Shown here: positions 1 to 5,725 of the stretch, piece after piece
Layout of the letters: each line of letters starts with the position of its first letter
How positions within the stretch are numbered: position 1 is the first letter of the stretch
NCBI GenBank assembly: GCA_015232735.1
Contig: JADFZC010000184.1
Span: 1-5,725, forward strand
Origin: Oligoflexales bacterium
GTDB lineage: Bacteria; Bdellovibrionota; Oligoflexia; Oligoflexales; Oligoflexaceae
Direction: 5' to 3'
Length of the DNA stretch: 5,725 nt
Translations under genes and position numbers: made by a program
The notes under the pieces: model-generated
What the model was told of the DNA's origin: nothing
What the model saw: the letters and a program-made list of their open reading frames with translations, nothing else
Database searches by the model: none

Positions 1-1
1 T

Positions 2-790
2 ATCGCCAATCTGCGATACGGCCTCAGGCGAAACCCCCATGCGCAAAGGATGAGCCTGGATCAGATCACCCAGCTTCTGGGCATCAGCCATCTTCTGGAC
101 CGAAAGCCGGATACTCTCTCCGGCGGTGAACGTCAGAGGGTGGGCATTGCTCGGGCGCTGGCCGTCGGTCCACGGCTTCTTTTAATGGATGAACCGCTGG
201 CTTCACTTGATTTAAAGCGTAAGCAGGAGATCCTTCCTTACCTGGAACGGCTCCATAATGAACTTGACATTCCTCTTATCTACGTTAGCCACTCTCCCGA
301 TGAGGTGGCAAGACTGGGCGATTATTTGGTTGTGATGGAAGGCGGTCGGGTTCTTGCAAGTGGTCCGCTGGCCGATACGCTTTCCCGCATCGACCCCCCG
401 ATCCACTTGGGCGAAGATGCCGGATCAATTCTTGATGCAGCCGTTGGATCTGTGGATCATAAGTGGCATCTGGCGCGCCTTGATTTTAACGGTGGCAGCC
501 TATGGGCAGCTGATCATTGTTATTCTGTAGGTCAAAGGGTACGCGTGCGGGTACTGGCACGAGACGTGAGTCTGGCCGTGCAGCCTGATCACAGCAGTAT
601 CCAGAACATCCTGAAAGGGCAAGTTGATGCTGTTGGCAGCGACGAACATCCCGGCATGACGTTGGTGCGTATCCGGGTTGGCGGTGTTATGCTGCTCGCT
701 CGCCTGACTAAGCGTGGCTGGGCATCTCTTGGAGCGACAGCAGGACAAAATCTGTGGGTTCAGATAAAATCGGTTGCGGTAATGAAATGA
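2..790 (+). CDS. modC: Molybdate ABC transporter ATP-binding protein ModC (3' part; N-terminus outside window)
   Basis: This is the cytoplasmic ATPase that would power molybdate import with a ModB permease and ModA binding protein. The frame is open from base 2, so the ATG at 50 is internal, not the start. About 262 codons are present. ModC proteins are usually around 350-360 residues, so roughly 90-100 residues, including Walker A and probably the Q-loop, lie off the left edge. Visible motifs in order are the ABC signature LSGGERQRVGIARAL (116-160), Walker B LLLMDEP (176-196) with the D-loop SLD following, and the switch histidine in YVSHSPDE (His codon 290-292). The C-terminal third (about 596-787, beginning SIQNILKG) looks like a Mop/TOBE molybdate-binding domain, which separates ModC from sugar or sulfate ATPases. 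The frame is intact to TGA at 788-790. The rest of a mod operon would be expected to the left. A related tungstate or other oxyanion ATPase is the main alternative. Confidence 0.9.
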   Translation: MANLRYGLRRNPHAQRMSLDQITQLLGISHLLDRKPDTLSGGERQRVGIARALAVGPRLLLMDEPLASLDLKRKQEILPYLERLHNELDIPLIYVSHSPDEVARLGDYLVVMEGGRVLASGPLADTLSRIDPPIHLGEDAGSILDAAVGSVDHKWHLARLDFNGGSLWAADHCYSVGQRVRVRVLARDVSLAVQPDHSSIQNILKGQVDAVGSDEHPGMTLVRIRVGGVMLLARLTKRGWASLGATAGQNLWVQIKSVAVMK

Positions 791-851
791 CTTTTGGCAT
801 CATTCGAAGTAGGAAAAGTATCTGTTTGATTTCTGAACCGGGATTTTAGTG

Positions 852-866
852 CCGCCTTGAAGGCGG
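852..866 (+). promoter_or_regulatory. Small GC-rich hairpin in the leader of the lyase-like gene
   Basis: A perfect 6-bp inverted repeat, CCGCCT/AGGCGG with the 3-base loop TGA, lies six bases before the Shine-Dalgarno of the gene at 886. Beyond a G.G mismatch, two more bases on each side (849-850 and 868-869) could pair. No run of T follows, so it is not a standard intrinsic terminator for modC. It might affect ribosome access or mRNA stability, or be one copy of a dispersed palindromic repeat. The structure is visible; any function is inference. Confidence 0.35.
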
Positions 867-872
867 GACAAT

Positions 873-877
873 GGAGG
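873..877 (+). promoter_or_regulatory. Ribosome binding site that decides the start at 886
   Basis: GGAGG lies 8 bases before the ATG at 886, which is ideal spacing. The upstream in-frame ATG at 871 overlaps this motif and has only a weak GGCGGG element before it. Starting at 871 would also put a Glu in the n-region of the signal peptide. The start is therefore placed at 886. Confidence 0.8.
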
Positions 878-885
878 TTTTATCC

Positions 886-2742
886 ATGCAAAAAGTCATA
901 TTGAATTTATCGCTGCTGCTCCTGCTTTCAAGTACTCTCTCCCACGGAGAAGAGGTGGATCCGAAAGCCCTCTTTCTCACTCTTACCGACACGCTTCTGA
1001 AAAGTCAGATCACCGACGCAAATGACAGGGATTGCGGCGCACTTATAAGCCCAAGCACCAATCCGCAGAAAAATCCGCGCCACTCAAGAAGTGCCGAGGC
1101 CGTATATCCCTTCGCAGTAGCCTACGAGCTGACAAAAGATCTTAAATATGCGAAAGCGGCTACCCTTGCAGGAAACTGGCTGATCAGTATCCAGCAGCCA
1201 TCAGGCGCATGGGGCGAAGAGTGGCCGGGTCACGACGGATGGCAGGGGACAACGGTAGATCAACTGGTCAGTCTTACGGGTGCATATCCCATCATTGCGC
1301 CTTCCCTGTCAGACAAGGAAAAAAAAGGATGGCAGAAGGCGATCGAAGGGGCTGTGCGTTACACACTGCATGATCTGCCAAAGGGTAACCTGAACTATCT
1401 GGTAACGTCCGCCGTCGCGCTGAAAATGGCACACAATGCCATGCCGCGGCCAAAGGCATTATGGCTGAAGGAGGCGGAAAAACGCATTAACGAAAGCCTT
1501 GGCACCGTCAACAAGGATGGATTTCTCGTCGGTGAAAATAACAGTGTGGACCCCGGCTACAATCTGGCTCAATCCATCGGATACATGACCCTCTATGGAA
1601 TTCTTGCCAATAACCGGAAAGTCCTGGACGCGGCGGCTCAAATTCTCGAGGCGCACCTGCCCTTTGTCTATCCCAACGGTTCCATCGACAATTCATGGGG
1701 AAGCCGCAGTTTCAAATGGACCTATGAAAGCGGAACCAAGACAGCGCCCGGGGTTATGTTCACATTCATGCTCAATGCGGATCGCAATCCCATGTTTCAG
1801 AGAGCTGGAATGCTGACAGCAGGTTTTCTGAAGGATTTTTTCATTCAGGATGGATTTATCGTCTATGGTCCCCATGCCAGCCTTCACAAATCATCTCACC
1901 CGCCGAGCAATTATGCCACTGTCGGCAGGGCACAAAGCCTGGCCATGGCAATAAAATACGGGAAGAAAGGGACTGGCGACGGCGAACTTCCGTCACAGAA
2001 AAAAAACTGGATCAAATATTTTCCCACGGTACGCACAGCCGTAATCCGCACCGAAAGAATGATGGCCACAGTTTCAGCAAACAACCTTGCGTCGGTCAAA
2101 GGTTTTGTCAATAGAGGTGGAAGCCTTACCAACCTTTGGTATGAAGGCTACGGCCCGAACGGTTTCCTTCAGGCCTCCTCACAGGCAAGGTACGAGAGGG
2201 TCGAGGCGATGCACATGCCCATCGAAAATAATCTGCTCCCCCTTACGCCTCATATTGAAGCCAAAAAGGTGGATTTTATCTATTCGAATCTTTTCGAGGG
2301 GGCTGCGACCCTGGAAACCGGCCAGGAGGGCAACACCTTTCTGGTTTCCGCTTCAGGAGAGCTTACGGCGGAGGGCGGCGAAAAATCGGGAATCAAATAT
2401 CGAATTGATTATCAGTTCACCGGTGATACAGTTGTAAAAAAATATGAATTTTCATCCTATGGAGATTCGCAGATCAGCATCATCGAACCGATTGTGAACA
2501 ACCCGGGAACGCTTTTTGAAAAAGAGGAAAAATCCGTTCGGATAAAACCGCCGAAGGGCGGCGTCTGGCTTTTCAAGGTCACCGACGCCTCTGTCGCCTA
2601 CGATCTTCTGGCAGGAAACGAAAATGAGAGGTACTGGGCGCCGTTCCCCGGGGTCGAGTGCTACCCTGTCGTTCTTAAAATAAAAGATGTCAAATCCGGA
2701 AACAACCATTTGACACTGGCTATCAGCGGTCCAAAATCCTGA
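886..2742 (+). CDS. Exported heparinase/alginate-lyase-like protein, putative polysaccharide lyase
   Basis: This is a 618-residue protein probably exported to the periplasm or outside. Residues 1-21 form a Sec signal peptide: a short MQK n-region, a Leu-rich core and a likely signal peptidase I site at SHG|EE. No lipobox Cys is present. Residues about 25-360 look all-helical and like an (alpha/alpha) toroid. Recognisable segments are WGEEWPGHDGW (109-119), DPGYNLAQSIGYMTLYG (222-238), DNSWGSRSFKWTYESG (268-283) and a His-containing stretch, GPHASLHKSSH (328-338), followed by NYATVGRAQSLA. Residues about 365-618 are beta-rich, ending FPGVECYPVVLKIKD and HLTLAISG, as in the C-terminal sandwich of heparinase II/III-like and related lyases. 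By family analogy it would cleave an acidic polysaccharide by beta-elimination, but substrate and catalytic residues are not established here. It follows modC by 95 bases on the same strand, and no sugar transporter or polysaccharide synthesis gene is adjacent in the window. Alternatives are a glycoside hydrolase with a similar toroid, or a non-catalytic homologue. The fold call is moderate in confidence; the substrate is unknown. Confidence 0.6.
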   Translation: MQKVILNLSLLLLLSSTLSHGEEVDPKALFLTLTDTLLKSQITDANDRDCGALISPSTNPQKNPRHSRSAEAVYPFAVAYELTKDLKYAKAATLAGNWLISIQQPSGAWGEEWPGHDGWQGTTVDQLVSLTGAYPIIAPSLSDKEKKGWQKAIEGAVRYTLHDLPKGNLNYLVTSAVALKMAHNAMPRPKALWLKEAEKRINESLGTVNKDGFLVGENNSVDPGYNLAQSIGYMTLYGILANNRKVLDAAAQILEAHLPFVYPNGSIDNSWGSRSFKWTYESGTKTAPGVMFTFMLNADRNPMFQRAGMLTAGFLKDFFIQDGFIVYGPHASLHKSSHPPSNYATVGRAQSLAMAIKYGKKGTGDGELPSQKKNWIKYFPTVRTAVIRTERMMATVSANNLASVKGFVNRGGSLTNLWYEGYGPNGFLQASSQARYERVEAMHMPIENNLLPLTPHIEAKKVDFIYSNLFEGAATLETGQEGNTFLVSASGELTAEGGEKSGIKYRIDYQFTGDTVVKKYEFSSYGDSQISIIEPIVNNPGTLFEKEEKSVRIKPPKGGVWLFKVTDASVAYDLLAGNENERYWAPFPGVECYPVVLKIKDVKSGNNHLTLAISGPKS

Positions 2743-2758
2743 TAGTCTCTATAGAAAT

Positions 2759-2784
2759 TAAACGGTGAATACACACTGCCGTTA
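2759..2784 (-). terminator. Weak candidate terminator of the phosphatase gene
   Basis: Read on the minus strand, AACGG (2783-2779) pairs with CCGTT (2765-2761). Two further pairs (TG/CA) are possible after a three-base bulge, and the loop is TGTATT. A T-containing but interrupted tail (TAATTTCT) follows. The stem overlaps the TAA stop of the minus-strand gene. It is short and bulged, so this is only a possible terminator in the 39-base convergent gap. Confidence 0.22.
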
Positions 2785-5724
2785 CGATACCTTTCTGTCA
2801 GCAAGACCTGCCGTGTCGGCTTCCCCCTTCCATCTTATGACCATTATTGAAACATCATCCTCCTGACGCCCCTCCCCCCAAATTTTCCGCCCTCTCTGGA
2901 CAAGGCTTCCAATCAATTCCCGCGGAGACTCGGGTCTTGAGAGAATTTTTTTCAGCTCTTTTATCTTAAGCTGCGAATCCGTGCTTGAGCGGTTCTCAAA
3001 AAGCCCATCGGTATAGAGCAGAATCGTATCGCCCTTTTCAAGGTCAAAGCTCTTTACCGGAAAAACAGGATCGCTGCACACTCCAAGAAGGCTTCCAAGG
3101 TTCGTCTTCATGGCCGCCCTGCCTGTCCTCGAAAGTACAAGCGGAGGATGACCGGCTGAAATCCAGTGGATCTTTCCTTCAATTACATCAATGCCCAAAA
3201 GTATCATGCTCATCGAATAACCGCTCTTCCCGGATGTCTGGCCTATGAGTCTGTCTATCGTCCTTGCGGCAAGCGTAAGTCTTCTTGGTGTATCGATCTT
3301 TTTCTTATCGGGACAGACAAGTTCGCTTCCCGGCATGTCCGTAACAAAAGGATTGCCATATAGCACGCCGCTTATCATTGCCGTTACAAAGGCAGAGGTT
3401 ATTCCATGTCCGGTCACATCTCCAATATAGAAAAATGCGACTTTGCCCACTTCATCATAATAACTGCCTATCCAATCGCCGCCGACCCTCTCCGAAGGCT
3501 TATAATATGATGCCATTTCAATTTCGCCTGGCATGACGGTAAACGGCAGGAGCGTCTGTTGAAATGCCCTTGCCGATTCCATATTGGAATCGAGCGATGC
3601 TTTCTCCTCCTTCTCCTTCACAAGCTCAAAACTGAGAAGAGTTATCACAATCTGACTGGAGATCTGTTCCAGAAGTTCAAATGACCTTTTGTCAAACAGA
3701 TCATTTATGCTGCTGCTTCCAAGATAGATAAGGCCCCTGCAGATATGGTTGTGGCGAAGCGGAACTATCATCGCCGATTTGTCGGTGGTTTTTCCATGCT
3801 CGCGCTCCTCAGGCCTCTGAATAACCGGATGTTCCGGAACCGCCAAAAGGGCCGTCGAAAGGAATTTTCTGTTAATCCCCAGATTTTCAAATCTCATTTC
3901 CGCTGCAAGATCCATTGAAACCCTGTAGGTATCAACAACCTTGAGACTTTCATTTTCTTTCAGATAAACGATAACCCGGTCAGCACCTGTGACTGAACAC
4001 AGTGTATCTATTATGGTGGCATAAAGCTGTGTGATATCGCTGAGCACGTTGAAACGCATAAACATATTTGCCAGGGCTCTCGTCTCGATCCCTTTTCGAA
4101 TCCTGTCCACGCCTGACGAGGTGTTTTCCTCAAAAAGAATATCCGCCTTCTCATAAATCTGTTTTTGTCTCATCAGAAGGCCAAAAATGATTTTGTCGCA
4201 CTGTTCTTCCATGAATTTCCAGCCGCGCTTTTCAAAATATGCTTTAGCCTTCCGCGCAAATCCTTCCATGACAAAAGGATCTTCATTTCCGGCCAGTATT
4301 GAAAACAGAAGATATCCATCGGCGGCCACGATATCCCAGCCATTTTTCATGGCTTGATGAATCCCCCTTCTGATGCACCATTTTCCAGTCTTTTTGAAAC
4401 CTATTTTGTAAAAAAATTCTGCCGAGGCATAATACCTCTGAGGCCTGTATATCAAGAACGAATCAAAGGGGTCAAACCACAGAAGAAGCATCGACAGAAA
4501 AGCAAAAAACTTTTTATCAGTTCTGACATAGGCCGACACAAGCAGGTGCTTGACGTACCCGCAAAAGCACACCCTGTGGAAATATCTAAGATATCCCCTC
4601 AAGGCTATCCTGAGCAGCGGGATAGCTTCCGAGGTCCTTCCAAGATGCATGTAAACCTCGGCAGAGGCAATCGCCCTGTATATCGTGTCTATCGTTAAAA
4701 AATCCTTCGAGGCGCTTTCCTCAACCTCCCTTATAATTTCCTTTATAATAAAATCAAGTTCGCCAAATTTCTTCTTCATCAGCTTATGCTTCAAAAGACT
4801 CATCAGAAAACCATAATCCAGTCCTGCGGATTTCCACAGTTCCTCGAACTCGCCTTCGTAAATCGAAGGATAATCCTTCTTTCCTCCATGATACGACATC
4901 TGGCAAAGCGACTGGTAACATAGATAGGTCCAGAAGGAGTCCCCCATTTCCTTGCAAAGTTTGAAGGCTTTCAATATGTATTCCTCGGATCTATCGATAT
5001 CCCCGCGGCTGTAGTAAAGAAGATATCCCCTCGTATAGTAGATGAAATAGAGTTGCGAAGGATCGAAATTTACTTCAAAATACCTCTGCGCCTTTTCATA
5101 AAACCATTCAGCCAGCCTGTCAAACCCGTAGACGGCAAAAAGAACTCCCCAATATGTCTTAGCAATAAACTTGGCAGAAAAATCCTTGTAATACAGCATA
5201 TCACAATATGATTCGATACCATTGTCTATGACTGAAAACGGTCTGAAGAAAAATCCCGGGACAAGAAGATCCATCTGGATATCGAGGAGTATGGACTTTT
5301 CTTTTTCGACCTCTTCCAGGTCGCTGTGCTTATAGATTTTAAACCATATCAGTCTTATGACCATCTTCAAAAGCACCACGAAAATCCTCAAGATAGCCTT
5401 TCCGCCGTGCTTCTGGTATTTCCTGCCCAGAATCTCTAGCCCTTTGCTTCCCCAGGCTATCGAATTGAAATAATCAAAAAGCCATAAATAATTTCTTGAT
5501 ATTTTTGTACATATGCTGGCATACCAATATTTGTTGCCGTGCACATGCTCACTCAACGACTCATAGATTACTATGGCTTCCTTCATGTTCTGGCACATTG
5601 AATGACAATCCGCAAGAACCTCGGTTATTTCAAACCATTCATTAAAGAGGCTGTCTTCCCTTTGGCTTGCCGACTCCGGAAAAAGCGAGAGCGCGTCCTT
5701 TGCATACCTGAGCGCTTTGTAGTA
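2782..5724 (-). CDS. Large TPR-GAF-SpoIIE signalling protein phosphatase (N-terminus outside window)
   Basis: The C-terminal 980 codons of a longer gene are present. The frame is open to the right edge, with 42 more codons above the ATG at 5598 (helical, starting YYKALRYAKDALSLF), so that ATG is probably internal. The first ~545 residues in the window (5724-4090) are helical, rich in Tyr, Phe and Trp, and TPR-like, for example RGYLLYYSRGDIDRSEEYIL. A GAF sensor domain spans about 4090-3640 (VTGADRVIVYL). A charged linker and the typical ESARAFQQTLLP lead into a SpoIIE/PP2C-type Ser/Thr phosphatase domain (about 3590-2815). Its metal-binding acidic residues all appear present: GGDW (Asp 3475-3477), GDVTGHG (Asp 3418-3420), YTDGLFE (Asp 3007-3009) and EDDVS (2854-2862). 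AGHPP is also present. Such phosphatases dephosphorylate partner proteins, often anti-anti-sigma factors, in partner-switching pathways. The helical region resembles the part following the AAA ATPase in kinase-ATPase-GAF-SpoIIE fusions, so a Ser/Thr kinase and ATPase may lie upstream; that is inference. The gene converges on the lyase-like gene with a 39-base gap. Confidence 0.87.
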   Translation of the reverse strand, partial: YYKALRYAKDALSLFPESASQREDSLFNEWFEITEVLADCHSMCQNMKEAIVIYESLSEHVHGNKYWYASICTKISRNYLWLFDYFNSIAWGSKGLEILGRKYQKHGGKAILRIFVVLLKMVIRLIWFKIYKHSDLEEVEKEKSILLDIQMDLLVPGFFFRPFSVIDNGIESYCDMLYYKDFSAKFIAKTYWGVLFAVYGFDRLAEWFYEKAQRYFEVNFDPSQLYFIYYTRGYLLYYSRGDIDRSEEYILKAFKLCKEMGDSFWTYLCYQSLCQMSYHGGKKDYPSIYEGEFEELWKSAGLDYGFLMSLLKHKLMKKKFGELDFIIKEIIREVEESASKDFLTIDTIYRAIASAEVYMHLGRTSEAIPLLRIALRGYLRYFHRVCFCGYVKHLLVSAYVRTDKKFFAFLSMLLLWFDPFDSFLIYRPQRYYASAEFFYKIGFKKTGKWCIRRGIHQAMKNGWDIVAADGYLLFSILAGNEDPFVMEGFARKAKAYFEKRGWKFMEEQCDKIIFGLLMRQKQIYEKADILFEENTSSGVDRIRKGIETRALANMFMRFNVLSDITQLYATIIDTLCSVTGADRVIVYLKENESLKVVDTYRVSMDLAAEMRFENLGINRKFLSTALLAVPEHPVIQRPEEREHGKTTDKSAMIVPLRHNHICRGLIYLGSSSINDLFDKRSFELLEQISSQIVITLLSFELVKEKEEKASLDSNMESARAFQQTLLPFTVMPGEIEMASYYKPSERVGGDWIGSYYDEVGKVAFFYIGDVTGHGITSAFVTAMISGVLYGNPFVTDMPGSELVCPDKKKIDTPRRLTLAARTIDRLIGQTSGKSGYSMSMILLGIDVIEGKIHWISAGHPPLVLSRTGRAAMKTNLGSLLGVCSDPVFPVKSFDLEKGDTILLYTDGLFENRSSTDSQLKIKELKKILSRPESPRELIGSLVQRGRKIWGEGRQEDDVSIMVIRWKGEADTAGLADRKVS

Positions 5725-5725
5725 G

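Noticed and set aside
794..824. Possible promoter: TTGGCA (794-799) and TATCTG (819-824); also considered as a sigma-54 site
   Set aside because: The 19-base spacing and the poor -10 match make the sigma-70 reading weak. The sigma-54 reading fails because no GC falls at the required distance from the GG at 796-797.
871..885. Upstream ATG at 871 as the start of the lyase-like gene
   Set aside because: It overlaps the GGAGG that serves the ATG at 886, and it would add an acidic residue ahead of the signal peptide core.
2087..2437. Plus-strand open frame of 116 codons within the lyase-like gene
   Set aside because: It is an out-of-frame shadow with an Arg/Pro-rich composition, while the overlapping gene frame is continuous and has protein-like sequence.
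4354..4698. Plus-strand open frame of 114 codons antisense to the phosphatase gene
   Set aside because: It lies wholly inside the strongly supported minus-strand frame, shows no recognisable motif, and has low-complexity basic composition typical of a shadow frame.
4588..5032. 13-base direct repeat AAGATATCCCCTC at 4588-4600 and 5020-5032
   Set aside because: Both copies are in frame within the TPR-like region and encode the same short RGYL motif, so this is explained by similar helical repeats rather than a DNA element.

Overview
The window reads as an ordinary Gram-negative bacterial chromosome fragment. The gene types fit a proteobacterium or a Desulfobacterota-like (former deltaproteobacterial) lineage: a ModC-type molybdate ATPase, an exported carbohydrate-active-type protein with a signal peptide, and a large TPR-GAF-SpoIIE signalling protein. 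This placement is an inference from gene content only. There is no rRNA or other taxonomic marker.

Layout: (1) Positions 2-790, plus strand, hold the 3' part of a molybdate ABC transporter ATPase gene (modC). It is cut by the left edge, so the P-loop lies outside, but the signature motif, Walker B, H-loop and C-terminal molybdate-binding (Mop/TOBE) domain are inside. (2) Positions 791-885 are a short intergenic leader with a small perfect hairpin and then a good Shine-Dalgarno. (3) Positions 886-2742, plus strand, encode a secreted protein of 618 residues. It is predicted to have an alpha-helical toroid followed by a beta-rich C-terminal domain, the layout of heparinase/alginate-lyase-like polysaccharide lyases. 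(4) A 39-base gap separates it from a convergent gene. (5) Positions 2782-5724, minus strand, hold the C-terminal 980 codons of a very large signalling protein: a long helical TPR-like region, a GAF domain, a short coiled linker and a complete SpoIIE/PP2C-type phosphatase domain. Its N-terminus lies beyond the right edge.

The three genes do not form an evident pathway. The lyase-like gene could be transcribed with modC or from its own promoter in the 95-base leader; the sequence does not decide this. The minus-strand gene is an independent unit and converges on the lyase gene. I see no mobile element, CRISPR array, tRNA or rRNA. The most interesting items are the exported lyase-like protein with no visible substrate context and the architecture of the truncated phosphatase protein. 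I found no convincing evidence of a wholly new system.
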